Part shown: piece by piece, positions 52,339 to 61,317 of the stretch
Numbering within the stretch: position 1 is the stretch's first letter
Layout: every line of letters begins with the position of its first letter
NCBI GenBank assembly: GCA_030645365.1
Contig: JAUSMB010000081.1
Coordinates: 1-64,000, forward strand
Source: Rugosibacter sp.
GTDB lineage: Bacteria; Pseudomonadota; Gammaproteobacteria; Burkholderiales; Rhodocyclaceae
Length of the DNA stretch: 64,000 bases
Reading direction: 5' to 3'
The notes under the pieces: generated by a model
Told to the model about the DNA's origin: nothing
The model's database searches: none
What the model saw: the letters and a program-made list of their open reading frames with translations, nothing else
Position numbers and translations under genes: made by a program

Positions 52339-53547
52339 TTATAAAAGTTCGATGGCAATGGCGGTCGCTTCGCCACCACCGATACATAAGCTGGCAACCC
52401 CGCGCTTTAAGCCACGCTGGCGCAAAGCGCCAATCAAGGTCACTATGATGCGCGCGCCTGTTGAGCCCACGGGATGGCCCAAGGCACAGGCACCGCCATG
52501 CACATTCATTTTGTCGTGCGGAATACCCAGGTCCCGCATCGCCGCCATGGCGACCACAGCAAACGCCTCATTCACTTCAAAAAGATCCACATCCTTCGTT
52601 GTCCACCCTGTTTTGGCATACAGCTTTTTAATGGCATGAACAGGCGCACCGGGAAACGAGGCCATATCTGCTGCATAGGTTGCGTGGCCCACGATGCGCG
52701 CCAGCGGTTTTAAGCCTTGCTGCGTTGCTGTCGATTGCCGCGTTAGCACCAGCGCAGCAGCACCGTCAGAAATCGAGCTCGCATTCGCGGGCGTAATCGT
52801 ACCGTTGGGGCGAAATGCCGGTTTCAATGTGGGAATTTTTTCGACATTGACAGCAAACGGCGTTTCATCCTTGTCCATTACCGTCTCGCCCGTGCGGCTT
52901 TTTAGCGTGACAGGTGCAATTTCCCAGGAAAAACTGCCATCGGTATTTGCCAACTTTGCACGCTCAGTTGACACTACTGCGTAGCGATCCTGCTCCTCGC
53001 GGGCAAAGGTATTTTGCTCAGCCCATACGCAAGCAAAGTCGCCCATGAGTCGGCCTTCGACGGCATCCTCCAAACCATCGGTGAGCATGTGATCCAGCAC
53101 TTTTTGATGACCCAGGCGATAGCCTGTGCGCGCACGTGGCAGCATGTAAGGCGCATTGCTCATGGATTCCATACCACCAGCGACCACCATGCTTGAACTA
53201 CCTGCCAGCAATACATCATGCCCCAGCATTACCGCCTTCATGGCCGAGCCGCACATTTTGGTGAGTGTGGTGCATCCGGCAGAACCTGGCAGCCCACCAC
53301 TTAAGGCAGCTTGTCGCGCGGGGGCCTGCTTTTGCCCGGCAAACAAACACGTGCCGAACAGCACCTCATCCACCGATTCAGGCGATATCCCTGCGCGTTT
53401 GACCGCTTCACGGATCGCTACGGCACCCAGCTCAGGCGCGGTGAGCCCGGCGAGCTTGCCTTGAAAAGAGCCAATCGGCGTTCTTGCAACGCCGAGGATA
53501 ACGACCGGATCATTATTGACCACATTGCTTGCCATGTTGTTTGCCAT
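52339..53547 (-). CDS. Acetyl-CoA C-acetyltransferase (thiolase)
   Basis: 402 residues. VVILGVARTPIGSFQGKLAG opens the protein after a variable 14-residue tail; the nucleophilic Cys is in TLTKMCGSAMKAVMLGHDVL near residue 96; His is in GGACALGHPVGSTGARIIVT; and SLCIGGGEATAIAIE is the final active-site Cys. It would release acetyl-CoA from a 3-oxoacyl-CoA. The MaoC-like gene starts just after its stop. The SDR gene upstream ends 27 bases before it, so the three form one transcript. Confidence 0.88.
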   Translation of the reverse strand: MANNMASNVVNNDPVVILGVARTPIGSFQGKLAGLTAPELGAVAIREAVKRAGISPESVDEVLFGTCLFAGQKQAPARQAALSGGLPGSAGCTTLTKMCGSAMKAVMLGHDVLLAGSSSMVVAGGMESMSNAPYMLPRARTGYRLGHQKVLDHMLTDGLEDAVEGRLMGDFACVWAEQNTFAREEQDRYAVVSTERAKLANTDGSFSWEIAPVTLKSRTGETVMDKDETPFAVNVEKIPTLKPAFRPNGTITPANASSISDGAAALVLTRQSTATQQGLKPLARIVGHATYAADMASFPGAPVHAIKKLYAKTGWTTKDVDLFEVNEAFAVVAMAAMRDLGIPHDKMNVHGGACALGHPVGSTGARIIVTLIGALRQRGLKRGVASLCIGGGEATAIAIELL

Positions 53548-53574
53548 TTCTGTTCCTTGAATTTTTACAGCGCA

Positions 53575-54339
53575 TCAACGCGGCTGCACGCGAATAGCGC
53601 CGTCCAGCCGAATGACTTCGCCGTTGAGCATGAGGTTGCCAATGATGTGCTGCACCAGGCCTGCGAACTCTGCAGGACGCCCCAGGCGTGGCGGATAGGG
53701 AACCGATTGACCCAGGGCTTCGCGCACATTCTCCGGCAAGCCCATCAGCATGGGCGTCTCGAACACACCCGGTGCAATCGCCATGACGCGAATGCCGTGG
53801 CGCGCAAGTTCGCGCGCTATAGGCAACGTCATCGCTACCACGCCACCTTTTGATGCTGAATAAGCTGCTTGCCCAATCTGGCCTTCAAACGCGGCAATGG
53901 AGGCCGTATTAACAATGACCCCACGCTCATTTTCGGCCAAGGGCGGCTGCGCAGTCATTGCAGCTGCGGCCAGACGCAGCATGTTAAAGGTGCCGATCAG
54001 ATTAATATTGATTGCCCGCGCAAAAGTATCCAGCGAATGCGCGCCCTCTTTGCCCACCACTTTTTCACCCGGCGCAATACCTGCGCAATTGACCAGCCCG
54101 CGCAAGTTGCCGAATGCCGCCAGGCAAGCATCAATTGCCGCTTGTGCACTCGTGGGATCCGTCACATCCGTGACCACAAACCGTGCGTTGCTGCCCAGTT
54201 CGGTGGCCAGCTGTTCGCCTTGCGGATTAACATCCGCCAGCAACACGCGCCCGCCTTGTGCTACCAGCATGCGTGCAGTTGCCGCGCCCAATCCTGAGCT
54301 GGCACCCGTAATGACAAATGCGTGATCTTTGATTTCCAT
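53575..54339 (-). CDS. SDR oxidoreductase, HSD10-like
   Basis: 254 residues. [20 protein letters not shown] is the NAD site, [14 protein letters not shown] the Asp-type NAD selectivity site, [20 protein letters not shown] and [20 protein letters not shown] the Ser-Tyr-Lys triad. [20 protein letters not shown] and [20 protein letters not shown] match type II 3-hydroxyacyl-CoA dehydrogenases. It would provide the 3-oxoacyl-CoA substrate for the thiolase downstream. Confidence 0.85.
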   Translation of the reverse strand: MEIKDHAFVITGASSGLGAATARMLVAQGGRVLLADVNPQGEQLATELGSNARFVVTDVTDPTSAQAAIDACLAAFGNLRGLVNCAGIAPGEKVVGKEGAHSLDTFARAININLIGTFNMLRLAAAAMTAQPPLAENERGVIVNTASIAAFEGQIGQAAYSASKGGVVAMTLPIARELARHGIRVMAIAPGVFETPMLMGLPENVREALGQSVPYPPRLGRPAEFAGLVQHIIGNLMLNGEVIRLDGAIRVQPR

Positions 54340-54364
54340 AAAAGTAAGCGTCTAAAAAAATCGG

Positions 54365-54721
54365 TTAGTTTGCTGGCAAGTTCACCAGAATGGATTGCAC
54401 CGGATCACTGGAAACAGAGCGTGTGCTATGACCTTCGCCGGTCATATCATCGGCATAGACCACCGACCCCGCACCAAACACGCGTTTCTCGCCCGTGCCC
54501 ACGGTAATTTCGACCTGCCCCCCAAGAAAAACCAAGTACACAGGATTGGGTACCACATGCCAGCCCGAGGCGTAATCGGCGTTGGATTCACGAAACATGA
54601 AACCTGGCGCCACCTGCAGATCGGAAAAACGTCCAAACTTGCCTTTGTCTGTCAAGGTGATGGGGGTGTCTTCAAAAAAGGATTTGCCGTCAGGTCCTGC
54701 TGAAATTTTGACTAGATTCAT
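54365..54721 (-). CDS. Small cupin-fold protein
   Basis: 118 residues. The cupin core is suggested by WHVVPNPVYLVFLGGQVEIT (first motif, with one His) and a later short VYADDMTGEGHSTRSVSSDP (second motif, one His). The metal site would therefore be partial. AAGGAGCAGATA precedes the ATG. It may bind a small molecule or protect a cofactor. No specific enzyme function is evident. It is between the SDR gene and the two extradiol dioxygenases. Confidence 0.65.
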   Translation of the reverse strand: MNLVKISAGPDGKSFFEDTPITLTDKGKFGRFSDLQVAPGFMFRESNADYASGWHVVPNPVYLVFLGGQVEITVGTGEKRVFGAGSVVYADDMTGEGHSTRSVSSDPVQSILVNLPAN

Positions 54722-54747
54722 TATCTGCTCCTTAAAAATTAAACTTT

Positions 54748-54773
54748 AAAAAGTCGGCTCTGGCAACACGGCG
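54748..54773 (+). repeat. Dispersed 26-bp repeat, copy 10 (diverged, intergenic)
   Basis: AAAAAGTCGGCTCTGG, then CAAC, then ACGGCG: two mismatches in the first block, the second block intact. It lies between the cupin and the extradiol dioxygenase genes, upstream of the cupin ribosome site. Confidence 0.65.
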
Positions 54774-54780
54774 AAGTCGA

Positions 54781-54819
54781 ATTAAGCGCTTGCTAGCAAC
54801 ACGTAACCAGACGCTTAAT
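54781..54819. repeat. Inverted repeat upstream of the cupin gene
   Basis: ATTAAGCG and CGCTTAAT are separated by 23 bases; the arms extend further with a single bulge to about 11 bp. It lies between two co-oriented genes and may form a hairpin that attenuates or stabilises the transcript. Confidence 0.35.
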
Positions 54820-54842
54820 CGAAATTTAACGCCGCTCCTCGC

Positions 54843-55802
54843 CTACAAACATGGCATGAAAAACTCTTCCGGCACCAGCGCTTCATCGTAGTAAGAAAGC
54901 GCTTCTCGCAAATTGGATTTTGACCACACCACAGGCTGGATTTCCGGGTGCACCTCCGTCATGCGTCCTACCGCACAAAGCTCCAGCCGCACGCCGCAAT
55001 AATCAAAAAAGTGCACCGAAAAGGTGTTGCCATAGGGCTGGCGCAACGGGCCCAACAAATCCAGCTCTATCCCGTCGCTCCTCAGGAAATAACCATCCGA
55101 CATGATGTCTGATGAGTCTTCTTTGGTAAACGCAATGTGATGCAGCTTCACTTCCGTACCGGGGTAAATGGCAATTTCTTGTCCGCCCACATTTTTTGCC
55201 ATGCGGAACAACAACGCCGAAATGGTTTTGCCCTTTTCATCGACAATTTTTTCTGATGTCAAAAATCCCAGCATGTCAGCCAAAAAAGCGCTGCACCGTT
55301 CCGGATCAGGCGAGGTAATCGCCACGTGGTTAATATTGAGCGGTGCCGCCGTGCCACGAATCGCTTTAGGCGCGACCCAGTCAGGGCCTTCAAATCCAGA
55401 CACATAACCCAACTGCTGAATATCCGCAAACAGGCGGAGGCGCGGACCCGCTGGCACATCAAACGCAATCGACTTGCCCAAACCCTTCAATTCGGTATCG
55501 GCCTCTGCCACATCAACCGCAACACCTGCTGCGGTTAGCTTGCGCTGAAAATTATCCAGATCGATATCATCCCGCACATGCAGGCCGATTTCAACCAGCC
55601 CCGGTTTATCGTTTTGATCGACCACGAATGAAAATTTATAGGGTTCGTGCCAGCAGCGGAACATCACCCGATTAGGTTCTATACCCGTCTCCAGCAAACC
55701 CATCTCCTGGGTATAGAACTCACGCGTTTTCAACAAGCGTAAATCTTTCACCGCAATCCGGGCATAGCCCAGCCGATGTATGCCTCTATGAATCAAAGCC
55801 AT
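54843..55802 (-). CDS. Extradiol ring-cleavage dioxygenase (VOC family)
   Basis: 319 residues, two VOC domains. The iron ligands of type I extradiol enzymes appear as His159 (NINHVAIT), His222 (LHHIAF) and Glu274 (RLELCAVG). It starts GIHRLGYARIAVKDLRLLKT. The spacing is close to that of BphC/catechol 2,3-dioxygenases, so it probably cleaves a catechol next to a hydroxyl. The substituent is unknown. No ring hydroxylase is found in the window to make the catechol. It follows another dioxygenase gene (55857) by 54 bases. Confidence 0.82.
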   Translation of the reverse strand: MALIHRGIHRLGYARIAVKDLRLLKTREFYTQEMGLLETGIEPNRVMFRCWHEPYKFSFVVDQNDKPGLVEIGLHVRDDIDLDNFQRKLTAAGVAVDVAEADTELKGLGKSIAFDVPAGPRLRLFADIQQLGYVSGFEGPDWVAPKAIRGTAAPLNINHVAITSPDPERCSAFLADMLGFLTSEKIVDEKGKTISALLFRMAKNVGGQEIAIYPGTEVKLHHIAFTKEDSSDIMSDGYFLRSDGIELDLLGPLRQPYGNTFSVHFFDYCGVRLELCAVGRMTEVHPEIQPVVWSKSNLREALSYYDEALVPEEFFMPCL

Positions 55803-55856
55803 GCTTTACATCCTCCAAAGTGTGAGATCGACAAATGAGATTGGCAGCTTCACCAT

Positions 55857-56780
55857 TTAAGTCACCACCTCGAAGAAGTTGGCAAGCACAGCGCTCTCGT
55901 AATAGAAAACCCCGCGTGGAATATTTTCACCCGCCCAAACGATAGGCGGTATTTTATTGCGCACCACTGAAGCCTCATACACGCCACACTGAAACTCATT
56001 CCGATTGCCCGACGGATCATGAAAATATACCGTCGTCACCCCTGCCACCCCGTGACGGCTGATGCCGTAGTCAAAAGTCGCCACTTTGCGGTGCTTCAAC
56101 ATATCCACGCGGCGAATCACATCGGCCCGGTCGCTCACATAGAAAGCAATATGGTGCAGGCTGTTTGGCGGTCCCGGAGCAAATGCCACATTATGAATTG
56201 TGTTACTCACCGTCAGAAAGAATGCAAATGGGCTGCCATCCGGTCCATGGATGCATTCCGTCAGATTGAAGTCCAACACCTCTTGCAAAAACTTTGCTGT
56301 TTTGTCGCAGTCATTGCCTGCAAGCAAAGTGTGATCCAGATGCGTCACTGGCCAAACACCATTCAAGTTTTCAAGAATGATATCCGGGTCTTTCATCCCA
56401 TACGAATAACCCACTTTTTCGGAATGGTAGAAAAGATTGAACGTATGACCAGAGGGAAGTTCAATGCCAAGCCCCTCGCCCTGTCCCATGATATTTCCTG
56501 CTGCGATACGATGGGTTTTCAAACCCCATGCCTTGGCGCCAGCTTCTGCCTCGTTCAAATCATTCGGATCGTTTACCTTGAAGCCTACATGATCAAGCCC
56601 GGCCCGGTCAGATGCATTCAAGATAATGCAATGATGATCCTGCGCCTCATGCGCCTGCAGGTAAACCTGCCCGGGGCTCCTTCCGGTGACCCGCAGGCCA
56701 ATGACCTCGGTGTAATGCTTTTCACTTGCTGCCAAATCCAATGCGCGAATACTCAGGTAACTCAGTCGTGATACAGCCAT
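55857..56780 (-). CDS. Extradiol ring-cleavage dioxygenase (VOC family)
   Basis: 307 residues, two VOC domains. His150 (HLDHTLL), His210 (SLHHIAFYV) and Glu262 (NRNEFQCG) are the metal triad, at almost the same numbering as BphC. It starts RLSYLSIRALDLAASEKHYT. It is diverged from the dioxygenase at 54843; the two may act on different catechols. AGGAGAGGAGAGC lies before the ATG. The products would be substrates for a meta-cleavage hydrolase such as that at 44763. Confidence 0.84.
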   Translation of the reverse strand: MAVSRLSYLSIRALDLAASEKHYTEVIGLRVTGRSPGQVYLQAHEAQDHHCIILNASDRAGLDHVGFKVNDPNDLNEAEAGAKAWGLKTHRIAAGNIMGQGEGLGIELPSGHTFNLFYHSEKVGYSYGMKDPDIILENLNGVWPVTHLDHTLLAGNDCDKTAKFLQEVLDFNLTECIHGPDGSPFAFFLTVSNTIHNVAFAPGPPNSLHHIAFYVSDRADVIRRVDMLKHRKVATFDYGISRHGVAGVTTVYFHDPSGNRNEFQCGVYEASVVRNKIPPIVWAGENIPRGVFYYESAVLANFFEVVT

Positions 56781-56884
56781 GATGCTCTCCTCTCCTGTTT
56801 TTATTTATCGCTACAAAAAATATCGTCTTAATTTTTCATACTACACCCACAAAAAGCGTTGCTTCAATCACTAAAAGTACCCCT

Positions 56885-59032
56885 TCACACAGATGACCGA
56901 GCAACAGAGCGACCGATCATCAGACGAGAAACACCAGCCTTGATTTTTTCCAGCCAACTCGAATTTTCAACCTTGGTAACCTTGTAAAACGAAGGGCACA
57001 ATTGCGCAGCCGTGGTGATCTCGCCACACACGCCACAGCCCACGCAGTTCGTATCAATCGCCGCCACAGGGGCTGTGCGCAAGCTGTTCGGCCCATCGGC
57101 CAGCGTGAGCGAAGGGCAACCGTTAAAGCGCATGCAGGCATGATCCCCCACGCACACTTCCGCATCTACGCCCAAACGATCAATCTCAACCCGCTCGCCA
57201 GCTTTGATTGCAGCAGCACGTTCAGGCTTTACGCGGCGCTGCTTTTGCAGCATGCATTCAGCATCAGAAATCAGCACCCGTACCTGCGGAATCTTCGCAT
57301 CCCGCCGGATTTTTTTCATCTTGTCCTGAAAATCGCGGAAGTTGTACGGGTTGGCGGTTTCTATTTTCTTCACCCCCATGGCGGCAAAGGTTTTCACAAT
57401 GCTCATCTCGGTACCTATCGCTTCGCCCGTCATCAGCTTGCCCACGTTGGGGTTTTCGTGCGCGCCGGTCATGGCAGTCCATTTATTGTCGAGCACAATG
57501 TAGGTGCTGTCCTGGCGGTTATAAATGGCATTCGCAGCGGACGTATTGAACGCGCTATGCCACAGCGTGCCGTCCCCTACAACCGACACATTGTGCTGCT
57601 CGGACATGGCAGACACGGCAGATGCTGCGGCCATGCCCGCACCCATGCCCACGTTGGAATCCGACATTTGGAACGGAATAAACCCGGCCATACCATAGCA
57701 ACCCACGTCCCCTCCGTGCCAATCTTTCACGCCGGTGGTGTATTCCTGAATCTTCATTTGCGAGAACACCGGCCGCTCGGGGCAACCCGTGCAGAAAGTC
57801 GGGAAGCGTGGTGGCACGGGCGCGGGGAACATGCCCACCGCCTGCCGTTTGCGGCTGATCAAGCCCTGCACTGCATCGCCCGGCGCTGTGCCTGTCTCGG
57901 GAATAGCCTGCATGAGGAACTGCGCCAGGGCGGGGCCGAGTTTTTCGGGAATCAGCTCGCCATACTTGGGCACTAAATCATGGCCAAAAAACTTCACGCG
58001 AATGTCTTTTTTCTGAATCAAGGCGCGGATATGACTTTCCATTAAATCCGGCTGGCCTTCTTCTACCAGTAGCACGTGGGTTTTATCACCAATAAAACCT
58101 GCGACCTGCTCATCGCTCAATGGATAAATAACATTGAGTTGCAACAAGTGAATGCGCGGATCCAGTGCGCCATATTCGTCCGCCAAACCCATGATGCTGA
58201 GTAAACGCATCGTGGTGTTAAACGTCGTGCCGTGCGTGATGATGCCAACTTTAGCTTCTTCGTTACCAAAAAATTCATTCAAATGGCGCTCGACAATCAG
58301 GCGTGTGGCCGTGGGCAGGCGCTCCTCAAAGCGCTTGGCTTCTTGCTGAAACGAATACGGCGGCAGGGCAAAAATCGTCGGGTCACGGCGAAATTCTTTT
58401 AACTTATTGACCGTACTGATTTTGGGCAGCACATTGTCGCCCACCTTAATTTCCGCATTGGCGTGCGAATGTTGCGGCCTTAACAACAACGCGACCACCG
58501 AGTTGCTGTCGCGCGATAAATCCATGCCTTCCTTAACCATGCGATGCAGCACTTGCTGATCATGGCGCGGGTCAATCACCGGCATGCCGATTTTTTGCCC
58601 CCAGGGCAAGGTACGCTGCAGCACCGTGGTGCTCGAACCGCCGTAATCTTCGCCCACGATAATCATTGCGCCATCTTTCACGCCCAGTTGCGAGACGTGA
58701 TCGACCACATCCTGCCCCACGCCGTTGCCCAGCACCTTCCAGGTCACCGCGCCGCGCACAGGCTCAAACACAGAAGCCGTGAGCATGGCCGCTGCGGCCA
58801 TTTCATTGCTGGACGTTTCAAAATAACAACCATAATCCTTCAAAATCGGCTCGTAAGCATCGGCAAAAGCATCGAGCAAATTGGCCGTTGGCGCACCGGG
58901 GTAACCACCAAAATAGCTGATGCCGGATTCGAGCAGCGCTTTTAACACCACCAAAGCGCCATCGCCATAGAGCGTATCGCCCTGGCCCCCTTTGAGTTGC
59001 GCAATTTCATCACTGGTAAATGAATGAGACAT
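56885..59032 (-). CDS. IorA-like 2-oxoacid oxidoreductase subunit, orphan paralogue
   Basis: 715 residues, very similar along its length to the iorA product at 32701. Common stretches are DGALVVLKALLESGISY, SSNEMAAAAMLTASVFEPVR, GDVGCYGMAGFIPFQ, VVGDGTLWHSAFNTSAANAI, the C-terminal VCVGDHACMRFNGCPSL and CVGCGVCGEITTAAQLCPSF. Differences are mostly conservative and the cofactor motifs are kept. It has no iorB next to it. It likely shares the IorB at 31095 or has a different substrate range. The neighbouring crotonase, thiolase and dioxygenases suggest an acyl-CoA product. Confidence 0.87.
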   Translation of the reverse strand: MSHSFTSDEIAQLKGGQGDTLYGDGALVVLKALLESGISYFGGYPGAPTANLLDAFADAYEPILKDYGCYFETSSNEMAAAAMLTASVFEPVRGAVTWKVLGNGVGQDVVDHVSQLGVKDGAMIIVGEDYGGSSTTVLQRTLPWGQKIGMPVIDPRHDQQVLHRMVKEGMDLSRDSNSVVALLLRPQHSHANAEIKVGDNVLPKISTVNKLKEFRRDPTIFALPPYSFQQEAKRFEERLPTATRLIVERHLNEFFGNEEAKVGIITHGTTFNTTMRLLSIMGLADEYGALDPRIHLLQLNVIYPLSDEQVAGFIGDKTHVLLVEEGQPDLMESHIRALIQKKDIRVKFFGHDLVPKYGELIPEKLGPALAQFLMQAIPETGTAPGDAVQGLISRKRQAVGMFPAPVPPRFPTFCTGCPERPVFSQMKIQEYTTGVKDWHGGDVGCYGMAGFIPFQMSDSNVGMGAGMAAASAVSAMSEQHNVSVVGDGTLWHSAFNTSAANAIYNRQDSTYIVLDNKWTAMTGAHENPNVGKLMTGEAIGTEMSIVKTFAAMGVKKIETANPYNFRDFQDKMKKIRRDAKIPQVRVLISDAECMLQKQRRVKPERAAAIKAGERVEIDRLGVDAEVCVGDHACMRFNGCPSLTLADGPNSLRTAPVAAIDTNCVGCGVCGEITTAAQLCPSFYKVTKVENSSWLEKIKAGVSRLMIGRSVARSSV

Positions 59033-59072
59033 TATTTTTTATTCCGATTTTTGGTTAATCAAATGGATATTT

Positions 59073-59873
59073 TCAGGAGGTATTTTTAGGCCACTTATAT
59101 GCCGGTGCCTGCTTGGATGCAAACCGAGCAATGGCCTCGGTACATTCAGGCGTGGCAATTGCCACGCTTTGTGCTGCGGCTTCCAAACCCAGCATGGTGG
59201 CCAAGCTGCTCTCGTAGGACTGATTCAAGCTGTGCTTGGTAAAGCCAAATGCCGTGGGTGAAATATGCTTCATGGCGTGCGCCATGGCCAGTGCGCGCGG
59301 CAACACATCCTGCGGCTCATGCAGTTCCAGCACAATGCCCAACCGCAATGCCTCTTCCGCCGAAATTTCACGCGCGGAATAAATCATTTCTTTGGCGCGC
59401 TGCAAGCCGACCACGCGCGGCAGGGTGTACATCGCGCCATAATCGGGCAGCAAACCCACGCGCATAAAGGCCATGCAAAAGCGCGCCCGGTTGGATGCCA
59501 CCACCATATCAGCCGCCATCGCCAAGCTAAACCCAGCACCATAAGCCGTGCCATCCACAGCCGCAATCACCGGTCGGTCAAGGTTCATCAGTTCGGTTAA
59601 ATAGGCGTGCGCCGCCATCAAACGCTGTCGCATGATTGAAGAATTAACACCTTCCATGCCCAGCAAATCGCCGCCTGCGCAAAAGGTATCGCCCGCGCCG
59701 GTGAGCACCACGGCACGAATGGATTGCTCGTTCAAAATGTAGCGCACCAACGCGCCGAGCTCTTCGCGCATGGCCGAGTTAATGGCATTGCGGCTCTCTG
59801 GCCTGGCTAAAGTAACAGTAGCCACGCCATCATCCAATGCGACGTTCAGGGTTTCTAAAGAATTCAAATCCAT
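59073..59873 (-). CDS. Crotonase superfamily, PaaG-like
   Basis: 266 residues. TFCAGGDLLGMEGVNSSIMR and DGTAYGAGFSLAMAADMVVA are the oxyanion loops. The catalytic stretch FMRVGLLPDYGAMYTLPRVV has the PaaG-like Asp and no hydratase Glu, as in the crotonase at 35030. It is therefore an isomerase or related enzyme on an unsaturated acyl-CoA. It lies directly upstream of the orphan iorA and downstream of an SCPx-like thiolase. Confidence 0.82.
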   Translation of the reverse strand: MDLNSLETLNVALDDGVATVTLARPESRNAINSAMREELGALVRYILNEQSIRAVVLTGAGDTFCAGGDLLGMEGVNSSIMRQRLMAAHAYLTELMNLDRPVIAAVDGTAYGAGFSLAMAADMVVASNRARFCMAFMRVGLLPDYGAMYTLPRVVGLQRAKEMIYSAREISAEEALRLGIVLELHEPQDVLPRALAMAHAMKHISPTAFGFTKHSLNQSYESSLATMLGLEAAAQSVAIATPECTEAIARFASKQAPAYKWPKNTS

Positions 59874-59906
59874 AAAATCAATTTCTTACCCAGGGTTATC
59901 GTCGGG

Positions 59907-61094
59907 TTAGTGTCGTTGATACAGCGTCACCACGCAAGCGCCGCCCAAACCTAGGTTATGCTGCAATGCCACTTTGGCGTCGGCCACCTGGCGTGCCTCG
60001 GCCTGGCCACGCAACTGCCAGGTCAGCTCTGCACACTGCGCCAAACCCGTTGCACCCAGCGGATGGCCCTTGGAGAGCAAGCCGCCGGAAGGATTGGTGA
60101 CCACTTTGCCGCCATAGGTGTTGTCGCCATCCAAAATGAATTTTTCCGCCGTGCCGCGCGGCGTCAAGCTCAACGCTTCGTAAGACAATAATTCATTGAT
60201 GGTAAAACAGTCGTGCAGCTCCACCACATCCACGTCTTCAGGTCCTATGCCAGCTTCCGCATACACCGCTTGAGCCGCGCGGTGCGCCATGTCTGAACCA
60301 ATCAGGTTGCGCATATCATCGCTAAAAGCATCACCACGATCTGTCGTCATGGCCTGCCCGGCAATCGAGACGCGCATATCCAGGCCATGCTTTTTGGCAA
60401 ACGCGGGTGAACAAACAATCGCCGCCGCCGCGCCACAGGTGGGCGGGCAGCATTGCAAACGCGTGAGCGGATCGGTCATTTTGGGGGATGCCATGACCTC
60501 CTCCAGCGTGACGGGCTTGCGAAACACGGCAAATGGATTATTCGCCGCATGCAAACGGGATTTGACCGAAATGCGCCCGAAGGTTTCCGGTGCAATGCCA
60601 AACTCATTGATATACGCCCGCCCGGCGGCCGCAAAAAACTGCGGCGTTCTGGGCGCGGCGTCATCAAACTGGTTGTGATCTTGCAATACTTGAATAAAGC
60701 TATCCAACGGATTAGGCCGGTCGCTATAGGCACCGCCTTTGAGCGCACCCGGATTCATTTGCTCAAAGCCCACCGCTAACGCACAATCCACCGCGCCACT
60801 GGCCACTGCCTGCCGCGCGAGGAACAATGCCGTAGAACCGCTGGCACAGTTGTTATTCACATTGATAACCGGAATACCCGTCATGCCAACGCCATAGAGC
60901 ACCGCCTGCCCGGCGGTTGAATCGGCATACACATAGCCTGCATAGGCTTGCTGTATCGCCGTGTAATCAAGCCCCGCATCGGCCAGGGCCGCGCGCACGG
61001 CGCGTGCGCCCATCACCGGATAAGGATCGCTTTCTCCGGGCTTTACAAACGGAATCATGCCTACGCCGACAACATACACCGTGGGTGCCACCAT
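59907..61094 (-). CDS. SCPx-type thiolase (lipid-transfer protein/thiolase)
   Basis: 395 residues. The Cys is in NNCASGSTALFLARQAVASG near residue 84. The C-terminal block has ELHDCFTINELLSYEALSLT and GGLLSKGHPLGATGLAQCAE. This is the thiolase branch of sterol-carrier-protein-x proteins, commonly tied to side-chain or branched acyl-CoA degradation. GGAGAAAGGC precedes the ATG. It is the first gene of the block that contains the crotonase and orphan IorA. Confidence 0.86.
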   Translation of the reverse strand: MVAPTVYVVGVGMIPFVKPGESDPYPVMGARAVRAALADAGLDYTAIQQAYAGYVYADSTAGQAVLYGVGMTGIPVINVNNNCASGSTALFLARQAVASGAVDCALAVGFEQMNPGALKGGAYSDRPNPLDSFIQVLQDHNQFDDAAPRTPQFFAAAGRAYINEFGIAPETFGRISVKSRLHAANNPFAVFRKPVTLEEVMASPKMTDPLTRLQCCPPTCGAAAAIVCSPAFAKKHGLDMRVSIAGQAMTTDRGDAFSDDMRNLIGSDMAHRAAQAVYAEAGIGPEDVDVVELHDCFTINELLSYEALSLTPRGTAEKFILDGDNTYGGKVVTNPSGGLLSKGHPLGATGLAQCAELTWQLRGQAEARQVADAKVALQHNLGLGGACVVTLYQRH

Positions 61095-61128
61095 GCCTTT
61101 CTCCTGTTTTTTATAATGGACAACTGTG

Positions 61129-61149
61129 CTGACTCAGGTACTGACTCAG
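61129..61149. promoter_or_regulatory. Tandem CTGACTCAG palindromes, candidate operator
   Basis: Two copies of the hyphenated palindrome CTGACTCAG at 61129-61137 and 61141-61149, three bases apart, lie in the 223-bp divergent region between the SCPx thiolase and the ABC-F gene. The centre-to-centre distance is about one helical turn. It may bind a dimeric regulator. Confidence 0.35.
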
Positions 61150-61317
61150 CAGCCGTTAACTATACACCAGCTAACACAACCGCCATGCGTGAGGCGATTC
61201 GCCATAAAATGCGCCCCCGCATGTTTTTCGCGGGACTTTTGTTGGCCGCTGATTCTCTTCTCGGGTCTCTCCTCGAGTCTCTTTGTCCGCCTTGCCCCCT
61301 TTTTTGGTATCTGCTCT

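Noticed and set aside
57002-57976. 324-codon plus-strand open frame
   Set aside because: It is antisense to the orphan IorA gene, His/Arg-rich and without recognisable motifs.
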